Assembly: GCA_963585895.1 (NCBI GenBank)
Contig: OY757911.1
Span: 63,330,807 to 63,394,806 of the forward strand
DNA from: Sepioteuthis lessoniana
Lineage: Eukaryota > Mollusca > Cephalopoda > Myopsida > Loliginidae
Length of the DNA: 64,000 bases
Direction: 5' to 3'
Shown: positions 25,443-38,300 of the stretch, piece by piece
Layout: each line of letters begins with the position of its first letter
Numbering within the stretch: position 1 is the first letter of the stretch
The notes under the pieces: generated by a model
Told to the model about the DNA's origin: nothing
Databases searched by the model: none
Seen by the model: only the letters and a program-made list of their open reading frames with translations
Position numbers and translations under genes: made by a program

Positions 25443-25479
25443 TTTTTACATCAGCAAAAAAAAAAAAAAAAAAAAAAAA
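25443..25479. repeat. Homopolymer cluster: poly(T) then poly(A)
   Basis: Runs of T and then about 22 A close together, with another run of more than 30 A near 25956-25988 and a (TA)n tract near 25589-25618. All lie 250-850 bases 3' of the DOCK stop codon. Confidence 0.7.
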
Positions 25480-25582
25480 TGGGAACAGAATATAGACAGT
25501 GTTATAAACATTGGTCATAATAGTAAAATAAAGAGATACAAATGTTAACACTTCAAAGTCAACTCCACATTCACTCTTTCAT

Positions 25583-25623
<41 letters not shown>

Positions 25624-25954
25624 AAAAACAAAACAATATCCCAGCAATTTTATAATTATTTTCTTTTTAAAAAAAAAATTAAAAAATAAAATAAAAAATC
25701 TAAGAGAATATTAAAAAATTAAAACAAAAAATATACAAGTTATACAAAATGATGAATGATGACAAGAGAAAGAAGCAGGAGATGTATTAAGTCATTCCTC
25801 CAGCTGTTTCCATAATTAAAAATTTTACTTTGGAAAATAAATTCCAATACTTGAAAGCATAAGATTCGATGATTGGTTTGTTAGCAGCAGTATATTCCAG
25901 AAATGAACATTTCTGATAGACTGTCCCCAAAATTCAAATTAAAAATAAATGATG

Positions 25955-25989
<35 letters not shown>

Positions 25990-26240
25990 ATTTGACTGTA
26001 TGAGACAGAATAATGTATGTGGATGTGAATGTTCATACAGAAAAATGACATTCCACTATTGATAGTATTGATCTACCTTGTATGGAAGATAGAGCAGTAT
26101 GATAGTGATAAAATCCAAATCAGATTCATCAGATGGAGAATGAAAGAAGAGAAGAAGCAAACCAAATTTTTTTGTTTTTGCTTTGTTTTTTAAAAAGTTC
26201 TTTTAGCTATAAAAGGTTAATCAGATTAATCACTAATATT

Positions 26241-26312
26241 TTATCGAGGCAATGGAGGTTTCCGGGGTACTGGAGGTAAGCACTCTTCTTCAACAGGAAT
26301 TGGAGGAGGAGG
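26241..26312 (-). CDS. DOCK1: DOCK last coding exon, proline-rich C-terminus
   Basis: Acceptor TTTCCAG|CCT, stop TAA at 26243-26241, 23 residues. Encodes [18 protein letters not shown] then PPLPR. PPVPRK is a second PxxPxK Crk-SH3 type motif at the extreme C-terminus, as in DOCK180 proteins. Confidence 0.92.
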   Translation of the reverse strand, partial: PPPPIPVEEECLPPVPRKPPLPR

Positions 26313-29300
26313 CTGGAAAAAAAAATAGTTCACACTTAAAAACTAAAAAACAAACTCAAATCGCATTTTTTTTTTTAAGTATTATATAATGATTAAAAAT
26401 AAATCTCTGCTAATACCTTAGAATATTTGAAAATCAACATAAAAATATTCTAACATTTTTTGTTAAAAGTAGGAGCAAAAATTGCCTGCATGAAATATAT
26501 AAGTAATTTAGCAAAGTTAAACTTTTATAGAAAAAAATGGATTCCTGATTTATGAAAAAATCTAATCGATTTGTATTTTGCAATTAAAAATCTCAGCATA
26601 ATCAAAAACAGAATAATCTATCATTTCTTTAACTAATAAAGATTAAAAATCAAAATTAACAATATTACGATACAAATAAAAGATTAAGTGGTTTATAAAA
26701 TAATTAGGGGTTAATTTCAGCAAATTAAAAAAAACAAAAAATCAATTACGATTCATAAGCAGTTTTGTTTGAACTGTTAATGTACACACACAAATCTTAA
26801 TCCCTTGAACTTTTAACTCAGAAAAGGTCCCCAACCAAAGTGTTTCACCAAAACTAAAAATAGAAATGCACCCACAGGAGTCAATTTCCAAAAATAACTT
26901 TTCCCTATTTTGGCACCAAAAGATAGTGGGTCGGAATACTAGCTATCCACCAAGCTAGTCAGTAGCAGTTCAGTAGTCAAAGAAGACATATTAGATACCC
27001 TAGGCTGAACCAAAAATATCAGCCCCGAGTTTCACAACAATAACTAAGTTTTATTTGCAAAGGATTTTTTAAATTATAGCTTATTGCCAAAATAATACAC
27101 AAAAAGATGATATCTGTTCAATTCAACTTTCTAATTTATTCTGATGTTTATTTTATTTAGCTTTAAACTTTTATCACAGTATCCGGAAGACATCACTGCT
27201 GCCATGTTAAGTTACATTTTATTACAAAAACATTACTGTTTACTAAATTTCCACAACTCTTATAAAAGCTCACTGGATAACCAACATCAATAAAGAGCAC
27301 AAAATACATTTCAACTTTGTTGAAGGAAACATATAAAGCTATCTCATCTTTCCATGGATAGTTCTATATAAAGCCTTTTTATTATTATCTGATGTAATCT
27401 TCCAGAACCCAATCAGGCTTATTGCATATAGTAAAATAGCACTAAACTCAAAATATCAAGCATCTAATTTCAAAAAGTTAATATACTTCTTTAAATCCCA
27501 TTAAGACAAAATATTTTTTCTTTTGGTAAACTCTATAACAAAGATGAGAAGCTAGCAAAGTTAAAACACTGAATTATATCTTAAAAAATCATGTAAGCCT
27601 TTGAAATAGATGAACAAAAAACATGGCAATTGTCAGTATTTAAAGAAAAATCAAATTCTCTGTATAATCAGACAAAAAAAAAAAAAAAAAAAAATGAAAA
27701 TTTGATTTTAAGAATTTTTTCAAAGATTTTAAATATCTATTATCAATACAATGAGAGGAGTGATCAAGTATCACCAGAACGACAACACTAAAGAAGACTA
27801 GGATTAACCAACAAGGTCATCATGCTAAGTCTATAATCATCTCCATTAATAATTATTTAGTTGAATAAAATATATTTACATACTTTATCAAATAGAAATT
27901 CAAACTTTTTTGAAGTATTCAAGAAATTCCAACACAATGGAACATGTTAACATGTCTCATAATAGTCATTTACTTAAAAAAGAAATTTAGTTATGTTTAA
28001 AAGGTTTTCTCTTTCTAAAGATAATCATTGGGGGGGGAGTCACCAAGTCTAAAATAAATATAACCTTACATTATTGGAAAAATAACTAAATCATTGTAAT
28101 TCAAGTGGTTTGAAAAGTCCTTTACTTTAGTCTGAGAATGATCTAACAATTGTAAAGCTTACAATCACTTTTCTTTTAATTTTTATTTCCAGGCTAACAT
28201 TGGCAAAATTGCCCATATTGCAGCTAGTTAAAACTAATTATTTTCTAAATGATCAACACAATCAAAATCCTTTGAAATTATTTGAATCTTAAAAACAAAT
28301 ATAACACATGAAATTTAAATGTCTCTTTACACTATAATTAAAGAGATTTATTTTCTTTGTCTCAATAGAATATCTTAAAAGAGAATAAGTATTTTGAATG
28401 TTTTTATATCGTAAAAACCTTATTTAGGATACCAAATTTAAGATGAAATTTATGTTATAGATACTCATGTTGATTTTTCTTCTAAAGTTATTTCAAATAT
28501 AGCAAGGTTTACCTTATTCTTTTGCCCTGTTTTAGTTATTAGGCGTTGTGGAATGATTGGAGAGTCATCTCCTGTTGTGTTTGTGTAATCTGCATAAGCT
28601 TGTTTCTCAGGAAGAGGTGGGGGCTCACCAGAACTTTCAGAATCATCACTGGTTGGTTCAGAGGTTTCTACAAAAAACATTATTATCATAAGAAAGAACA
28701 AAATTAGCAAAACCGAAAAGAAAAGGGAAAAAAAAAAAAAGAATGGCTAGTAAATTATGTAATAATGATAAATGATTGACAAAATGCAGCTAAATGTAAC
28801 TTATTAAGCAGCAAAAATTCAGATTTGTTTTTCTTGCTTTTGACAGATTATAAAAACTGATTAAAACAAAGTAGAAAGTCTGAAAAGTACATGATTTAAT
28901 GGTTTGTGAATCTGTCTAGGTTTATCTTATGCCTAGAGGTTAGAGAATTGCATTCATTATACATATATATTTATATTTTTTGTGTAGTTGTTTCTCAGAA
29001 GATTTTTTTGCACATGATCTTATTGAATACAAATGATTTTTAAACTGATCTATTTGGCCCGTAGATTATATAAAATAGAATCATGTACATACGGAGTCAT
29101 TGGGGCTTGGCAACAGTTTTTCAGTTATCAAACCATGACTTCTTGATAGGCAAGAAAGTAACAGCTACCAAGCACCATTGACTCTGGGTTAAACCTATTC
29201 TCATTTAGATCTACATCAACTGATACTGAGCACTCTATTTATAAATATAGCAACCTACATTATTATATGGCATAATGGTTAGAGTTTTTACCGATGATCC

Positions 29301-32300
29301 AAGAGACTGGGGTTGAGTTATACGAAAGACTTAAAAAAACTCAACATCATAAGGTATGAATCACAGGTAAATAGAGAAATCCAAGAAAAGGAATTGTGCC
29401 TTCCCCTACATCTTGAAAAAGGAACCTTTGGGTCACCCTCAACTATACTTGGCCAACTTTACTCAACTATATGTATTTAAACAAACCTCAAAATAAGGAA
29501 CACATGGTCAATTTCAAGTTTGAATTCAGTATTTTCCTTCTAAACTAGTCGCAATACCAAGGTTAAAGAGCCTAGTATGCCCTACTATTTACTCATAGCT
29601 GGAGAAAGAACAGTTGGATACAAATATTTCCCAAGAGTATTAGCACTATGTGAAATGCAAACATTCCCATCCAGGATTTAAACACAGTTTGCCATATCCA
29701 TTTCATAGGGCGATAACCATTACACTAGATATAGTTGAATAGAGTCAGTGAGAAAGTGTCACTAGAGTTTGCCAAGATAGGGTGTAGAGAAGGAATAATC
29801 TCTAACACAGTTAAAGAGATACTGCCATCTCCAATAATATCTAAATGCAAAGAAAACAAAAACTTTCTGAACTTGTGAAAGGATTCATTGTGTTCCATTT
29901 CAGATTTTCATTTCACAAACACAATCATACTACTAGTGAAGAAGCAAGCAGATGCCATCAAAATACTTCAATAATTAATAATTATAATCTTATTTTTTGT
30001 ATCTATTATCCAAAGAAAAAATAATACAATATGGAACTTTTTATAAGCTAGTAGAAGGTATTCAGGTTTTAAAAAGGAAGCGGGGATTCCTCATAGTATA
30101 GTGACTAACATGCTGGAATTTGAATTACAGTTGCACTATTGCAGTCACTTTCAGACTAATACCACTCGGAATGGTATGAATCCTCTTACCCCACCACCAC
30201 CAAGCTATGAATTAAATCGTACCATTAATGCCCTTCTACAAAGATGGCTTTGGAATTAAATAATCCATAAAGGTTGATGCATTATTCAATAAACACTGAA
30301 AGGGTTTTGATTTCTTTTAAAAACCAGAAAGATAATTTAAAGAGAAAAGAAATCTACACAAAAATCTTTGACAGAATTCAAATCTGTATCCATACATATT
30401 CATTTGATTACTTTTATAAACCTAAGTATTTGAATAATTTTTATACACTTCTTAAAATTTAAATTGCTATTGTTACTTATGAAATAAACATTAAATTTTA
30501 GTATGTCTTAACCAATCATGAGACAGAGTCAAATTTTAATTTACATCTACTTTAAATTCAGAGCTTTCCTTTTCTTAGACTGTTTGTTTGCCTAACCTAG
30601 GCTTAAGTGACCAGTCTGCTCTATTATTAACTTAAAACTAAAAGGAGAATAGACAGATTCATGCCTTTCAAAAGGTAATAGCATGAAATGAAACACAAAC
30701 AGCCTCATACAGGATTTGTACTTGGGTCACTGATTCCATTACCTAAGATGTAACTGTTAAAGTAAGCATGCCTACATTAGATTTTAGCAAACTACTTTTG
30801 AGACAGCAAAACTTTTATTTTATAATCCGATGATTGTTTACTGACCTTGTGTATTTGTAGATGTATTTGAACATAGACTAGATGCACTAATGTTGAGAAC
30901 AGAAAGAGGCTGGTCAGATCGAAACTGACTGGCAGGCCTGCTATTTCTTCGCTCGGGATCAGGCCGAGGGGGACGTTTTGTTGATAGCTGACAGAGAGAA
31001 AATAGAGAAAAATATACATAGAATATAGAAATGTACGCAAGGTGTTTCACATAAATATCAAGAAATTCCTCTAGATGAATATAGAATCCAAAGTTATTGA
31101 TTCTTATAACTTGAAAAAATCTCATATGTAAAAACTATTTTCAGTCAGTGAATTGGTTTCTGTATAAAAACCAGGTAATTTTCTTTATTAAAATCTAATC
31201 TACAAAAAAAGATATTTTACTGGATGGAATTGAAATCTCATTTAGTCAGTAATTAAGAATATGAAGGTTGGCTTAAAATATCATTTTCCAGGCCAAATGA
31301 TAAATTTTTCAATCTAAATCTTTCAACGCTACTCTTCAATTATATCTTTGTCCTTTATTCATCTTTCCTTAAAAAAAAAAGTTTTAAGTTACACTGATTA
31401 AAAATTAATATATATTATTCTAAAAGATATGAAAAGTATTCATTTAAAAAATTAGAGTTAAGTCATTGATAAATAATGCTTTCATTTAATTTTCATCTTT
31501 TTTCTTTCTCCTTGAAAAAAAAGAAATAAAAGTAGGTTTAAAAAAAAAAAAAAAAGTTAAAAATGTCTCCTTACAATAAAAAGTAGCTAAGAATTAAAAA
31601 TATAAAATTTTTCATGTTACAAATTCTTTTTTAGATTTACATTGAAAATAGTATCTTAAAAACCATACCCTATTACTTTAAAATGTTTTCATGATTTTTT
31701 TTTTCTTTTTAATTCTCCAAAACCTAAAAATCTTTTTTTTTCCCTCCAATTAGAACTAAATTAGAATATTAATTTTCAAAAAAGAATTATTCAAATTTTG
31801 CCTACAGAATCTGTAGGATATTTAAACATGGTGGGTGTTCTTATTGAAATTATTTATGAAAAACTTTTAGTTAGTTAAAGTATTTTATATAAGACATTTG
31901 AACAAACTAAAAAGGCACACATCTTAAATCAGGGCTCCCAAAACTTTTTAACCCAAGGGCCACAAAGCTTAATTCAGAAGGGTTCCAGCTGCAATCTTAA
32001 GAGAACTAGGGAAAGAAGTAACTAAATTCAGAAGGTAACAATCATCATTTATTAATGAGACATCTGATGTTGTTTACTATCACAAAAATACGTAATATCA
32101 GAGTTAAATGATGAGATTGACAGAAGGAACCTATTAGACAAGTGACAATTTGACAGTTGCAAACACAGCAAATTATTAGCATGCATGTATTTTAGAGAAC
32201 AACTGTTCACAGTGGTATGTAGTGCCAAGGGTGCTCATTACTTGTTGGGCGCACATTATAAGGTTTGGGAATCGTTTTGCTAATTTGCCATTCTTGCGAA

Positions 32301-35300
32301 AATTTGGAAAATTGAGTGAAGGGTCACATAGATGGGCCTAGTGACCTGTGGGTTTGGCACCTCTGTCTTAAATGGTACAACAAAAGCAGAACATGAGGTA
32401 CATCAACTACAAGAAATTTGGTAAATAAATAAACAAAAGCATAAAACATTTGGTTCATTGAACAATGGTTATACATTTAAGTATATTTCAAATCCTTAGA
32501 AAATGTTTTTAAACAAAAGATTTCAATGAATTTCAACAACACACAGGCAACTTACCTGCTCATTGAGTTCAATCAACTGTTCAGCAGAGTTTCGTTGACT
32601 GCTTGACGTACTACTGCTGTGCTCAGAGACCTGAGAGGCCCTCTTTATAATGTTCTTGAGTGGAGTGGTTAGCGTAAGACTATTGGACCGTTCCTGATTA
32701 GCATTGGCCACTTGAACACATGAAATGGATCGAGAACGCGTGGTTGGATTGTTACGAATAGTAGGTGATGAACTGCCTGTGTTATTTACACTGCAAGGAA
32801 ATTAAAATAGAACATTAAAATAAATCAGTGGTTTAATCAAAATGACTAAGGTTTAAAATATATTGAGATTAATATAAATTTTGAAATCTTTATAAAAAAC
32901 ATTAGATTTTTCTAAGAACACCTAGTTTTAATTTTATTTCAGTTATAAGTAGATGAAAAATACAAAAACATGACTTTTTTTAATTGGAAAAAAAAAAGGA
33001 AAAAATTCTTTAATCCTGTTTTTGTGAAGGAAAAAATTGCTCAATACTAATATCCTTCATCAAGTTTGAATATTTGATATCAAAGCTATTTAATTCAAAT
33101 TTTATTTCAAATTGAAAAATAAAAACTTTTCATTATAAATATAAAAACCAAATACCTCTTTAAAAATTCTCAATCCCAAATAATGAATTAGAATGTTTAA
33201 GTTTTACATAAAAGAAAATATAATGGGATTGAATATCAATCACATTTTAATACTTAAAAATTAGTCGCATTTTATTTACAGTTATTAACACAAATATCTT
33301 TAGGTTGATTTTGATCCGATTGTTTCTTGGTTTGAGAATACCCAGGATAAATGCTGACTTCTGATGAGTATTGAAAAGTCTATTACTTCAGTGTGTGCAT
33401 TTTTTTTTCAAAAGAAAATGAAACTAAAATGATTGGTAAAACAATATTCTCGATCATTTGTTGTGTTTTTTTTTTGGGTGGGGGTCCAGTTTGATATGCA
33501 AGATTTTCCCTAAAATGATAGATATTAAAAAAAAAAAAAAAAAAAAAAAAACTTACTCTGACATGCCAGCTATTGATCCACTACTGTTCCGAGATGCCAT
33601 TGACAACGAGGACAGGTTTCTTTTTACTGAACTTGAAAATCCTTTATCAGCAATCTGAAAAAGGAGAAAGTAGTAGTATAAATACTGAAGAGTGCTTCAT
33701 AACACAAAATAGTAAGGCAAATTATATTAAAGATACATTCATATGATTTATTCATTCCCGCATAGTTTAAGCATTATTTCACAAACAAAATACAGCATAA
33801 CATTTTGTAAAATTCAGCATTTTAAATTGATAGGACTTAAAGACATACTGACCAATATTGATATATTTCTTCCAGTTGGCTCCTGAGTTCAAATGCTTCT
33901 TCTTCGTTTTGACTTTTATTTACTACTGAAATTTTAGGTAGCTTTGGAGGCGGTCTACTGGGGGGGGATTCATTTCATTCCCCCCCCCCAGTAGACCGCC
34001 TCCAAAGCTACCTAAAATTTCAGTAGTAAATAAAAGTCAAAACGAAGAAGAAGCATTTGAACTCAGGAGCCAACTGGAAGAAATATATCAATATTGGTCA
34101 GTATGTCTTTAAGTCCTATCAATTTAAAATGCTGAATTTTACAAAATGTTATGCTGTATTTTGTTTGTGAAATAATGCTTAAACTATGCGTTTTAAATGT
34201 AAAGACACGCTTACTCTACTATAAAGCCAAATTGACGTTAGTCTTTCCAAATGTCAGCGAACAAGGCAGAATGTTTTTGAATCTCTTCTATAATATAATT
34301 TAAAAATTCGTAAAGAAAGCCCTAACAGTAGTTAAAAAGAAAAAGCCTAAAACACCTAATGCTACCACAGCCCCCCCCCCCCCCAAGAGAAAGAAAGGAA
34401 GAAAAAAAAAAAAAAATTTTTAAGCTCTATAATTCCTGAAGCCTGCTAGGTTCCCAACTGTAGTAAAAAAAAAAAAAAAATAAATAAATAAAATGAATAA
34501 ATAAAAAGCCTAGGAAAAGTCCCAATACAGCAAAAATATAGCAAAAGTCAGTACCAGTGAAAGTCATACGAAAGTACCTTAATGTTGGACTTTAACTAAG
34601 TTAAAACTTAAACCAAAATTACCCCCACCTTTTTTTTTTTTGTACACATGGGAAGCAGTATGATGTACGTAAAGGTATTTGAATAAACCCATGGACGACC
34701 AAACTCAATACCTAAACGGGTCCTGGACATGAGTTTGACGACTTTACGCTCAGGATCGTTAGTTCGATCGGGGAACTACTGCTGCTCCTCTATAAGAGTG
34801 GCTTCTATAGAAGAGAATAAAACAGCCATCGAAAGATAACCATGACCCACACTCAAACCACATACACAAACCGCATCGCTCTTTGCGCGGGTAAAAAAAG
34901 GGGGCGCGTCCTGCTGAGGTTGGAGCCCTGGCCTCAGTGTTCGAAAAATCAGCTACAGAGCTCAAACAATCAAAACTACTAAAATGCAAGCAAACACTAC
35001 AAATAGCCACATTTAACATAAGAACCTTAAATAGAATAGGACAACTCCCAGAGCTAATCGCATCGGCCGAAGAACATAAGATAGACATAATATGCATACA
35101 AGAACACAGATACACGCACACCGAAGATATCAAATATCATGAAAATGGCAATGGCTGGTCGCTCGCCACTGTATTCGCATGGAAAAACTGTCAACGCCGC
35201 AGTAGGAGGGGTAGGATTACTTATAGGACCTAGAGCATTAAAAACGCTTAATAGCGTTGAGAAAATACAACCTAGAATGATGGCAGCTACATTTAACGGA

Positions 35301-38300
35301 AACCCCAGAGCAACAATCATCTAATGCTACAGCCCCACCAATGTTAGTGAAGAAACTGAACTAGTCACCTTCTATGATGAGTTATCCTCATTAGTGCGTA
35401 GCATCCCGAAACACAACATGTTAGTCATTGGCGGAGACATGAATGCCCAAATCGGGAAAAACGGAAACAACAAATACAGCCTCCACAACACGTCAAATAG
35501 GAATGGGCAACATCTAACAGATTTCATGATAGAAAATAGATTAGCATGCCTCAATTCAAACTACCAAAAAAGAGAGGGCAAACTATGGACATACACGTAC
35601 GCAAACAATACTAAAGCTCAGATAGACTACGTCCTCATAAACAAGAAATGGAAAAATAGTGCACTGAATTGCGAGGCATACTCCTCTTTTGAGGGTGTGT
35701 CCACCGATCACCGAATAGTCACGGCGAAAATACGGTTAAGCCTACGAAAAAACGCCAAACGAACAGCGACCACCAAACACTATGACTGGGCCCTCTTAAA
35801 CAACAAAGATATAACAGATAAATATGTATTAGAATTAAGAAACAGATTCGAAACACTACAAGAAAAGACGGAAAAAAGTACACCAAACGACGAATACGAA
35901 AATTTCGTCAATGCACACCTCGAGGCAGCAGCAAAATACATTCCAACAAAAATTAAAACTAAATATAGAGTCCCATGGGAAACTTTAGCGGTGAGAGAAA
36001 AACGTGCACTAGTGAAAACAGCCTCGAAAAACTATCGAAAAAACCCAACAAACACAAATGCCTTAAAACTAAAAACGGCACAATATCAATTAGCAGGCAT
36101 ATATATAAAGGAACAGACAGAATACATTCAAAATCAGATAGATAAGATTAGAGACTCGGTGGAAGATAGACAATCTAGAATAGCCTGGCAAACAATAAAC
36201 GAAGTGAGCAGAAGAAAGAACACAGCCAAAGCAAAACTTAAAGCAGCAAACCAACAAGAAAGAATAAAAATGTGGAAACAGCACTTCGAAAACTTACTTG
36301 GAAACCCACCAAAAATAACGCATGAACCAATCACCAGAATAATTAGCAAACAATTAGACATTAAACTAGGACCGTTCACACAAGAAGAACTTGACTCGGT
36401 TCTCAGAAAAATTAAAAATAGGAAAGCTGCAGGGCTGGACGAAATTCCCCCGGAAGTATGGAAGACCAGACAATTCGACGACATACTGCTCCGACACTGC
36501 AACGCAGTATACAATCAAAATCCGATAGATAGATGGATGAAGGGATGCATACTCCCCTTCCCTAAAAAGGGGGACCTCGGATTAGCCAAAAACTACCGAG
36601 GCATAACACTTACATCCATAGCTGCCAAAATCTACAATGCCCTACTACGAAACTGAATAGAACCCGAAATCGACAACATACTTAGAAAAAACCAAAATGG
36701 CTTCCGAAGAAATAGATCCACGACCTCACAAATATTAACCCTCCGTAGAATCCTTGAAGGTGTACGGGCAAAGAACCTACAAGCGACATTAATATTTGTC
36801 GACTTTACCAAGGCTTTCGACTCCATTCACAGAGGAAAGATGGAACAAATCCTACTAGCGTACGGCATACCTAAAGAAACCGTAGCGGCAATAACGATTC
36901 TCTATAGAAACACTAAAGTAAAAGTACGATCACCGGATGGAGACACAGAATACTTTGACATTGTAGCAGGAGTACTACAAGGGGACACGCTGGCCTCGTA
37001 CCTCTTTATCATTTGTCTAGACTACGTACTTAGAACATCGATTGACAAAATCAAAGAGAATGGCTTCGAACTGACGAAGAAAAGAAGCAGAAGATACCCA
37101 GCAACAACAATTACCGACGCCGACTACGCCGATGACATAGCGATACTGGCAAATACACCTGACCAAGCCGAAACACTTCTGCATAGTTTGGAACGAGCAG
37201 CAGCAAGCATAGGCCTCTATGTTAATGCACACAAAACGGAATATATGTGCTATAACCAAACGGGGGACATCTCCACTCTAGAAGGAACCCCACTTAAACT
37301 AGTAGACAAATTCACGTACCTAGGAAGCAGCGTCGAATCAACCGAAAAGGACATCGAAACGAGGTTAACGAAAGCATGGACAGCTATCAATAGGCTATCG
37401 ATTATATGGAAATCAGACCTAACCGATAAAATGAAACGCAGTTTCTTCCAGGCAGCGGTCACATCGATACTGCTATATGGATGCACTACATGGACGCTAA
37501 CAAAACGACTGGAGAAGAAGCTAGATGGCAATTACACAAGAATGCTGCGTGCAATCCTGAACAAGTCCTGGCAGCAACACCCCACAAGACACCAACTGTA
37601 CGGCCACCTGCCCCCTATCACGAAAACTATTCAAGTTAGACGAACCAGACATGCAGGACACTGCTGGAGAAGCAGAGATGAACTCATAAGAGATGTACTC
37701 TTATGGATCCCCACACATGGCCACGCAAAAGCAGGACGACCAGCTCGAACGTACATTCAGCAGCTATGTGAGGATACAGGATGTTGTCCTGAAGACCTAC
37801 CTAGGGCGATGAACGATAGGGAGGAGTGGCGAGAGAGGGTCAGGGATATCCGTGCTACCAGCACGATATGATGATGATTTATTCCCGGCCCATGAAAAAT
37901 CTGATTATCATGATTAATTAAGCATCATTTACAAATTAAATGACTTATACAAAAATATTACACTGTTTAATAATAGTTCTTACATTTAGTATGAAATTTG
38001 TATGCAAATGTAACTCCTATCATATTGAAATAATCAAACATTTGTTACTCAATATTGTAAAATAACTTATTTATTGACACTTTTTCTTTTCTTTTTAAAT
38101 ACTTTGTCAATTGTTTCATAATCTTTCTTTTAAATCATATAGAAAAAAACAATAAAAACTCATAGATAAAAAGGAAAAACATGGGACAAAAGATGTAAAA
38201 AGACTCAATCTTCTTCCCACAGATAAACTAACCTGAATTTCAATCTAGCCCAAGATCAAATTTACAAGTAAGTATTTCAACAATATGTTTCTCCAAAGAA

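Larger units (their letters stand above)
10757..26240. other. About 15.5 kb of AT-rich sequence without recognisable genes
   Basis: I see no splice-bounded exon, no LINE or Penelope coding sequence and no clear copies of the SINE or F1 families that crowd the rest of the window. It holds many poly(A)/poly(T) and (TA)n runs, a few short stems (for example ttcttcagcc/ggctgaagaa near 18976-19010) and scattered AATAAA motifs on both strands. The right-hand part must include the DOCK 3' UTR, read leftward from 26240. Where that transcript ends cannot be told from sequence. Confidence 0.5.
33759..34190. repeat. Perfect ~210-bp inverted duplication containing DOCK exon 18
   Basis: The left arm 33759-33967 and right arm 33980-34190 are reverse complements with no mismatch seen by eye, apart from the length of the G8/C10 run at the centre. 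The spacer is attcatttcatt. The arms contain the exon, its donor and about 90 bases of downstream intron. Outside the arms the similarity stops abruptly. The right arm carries an exon copy in the wrong orientation for the gene. Confidence 0.95.

Noticed and set aside
32523-32711. Independent 62-residue protein starting at 32711
   Set aside because: It is part of DOCK exon 20 (32790-32556) read past its donor; the apparent start is a GTG within the exon.
36134-36514. 126-codon - strand frame, also present at 581-961
   Set aside because: It is the antisense shadow of the conserved LINE RT frame, so its presence in both copies follows from the element and is not evidence of a gene.
38232-38243. 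12-base micro-exon between GGGCTAG and GTTAGT on the - strand as the missing DOCK exon
   Set aside because: Length is 3n, so it cannot repair the phase conflict between exons 17 and 18.
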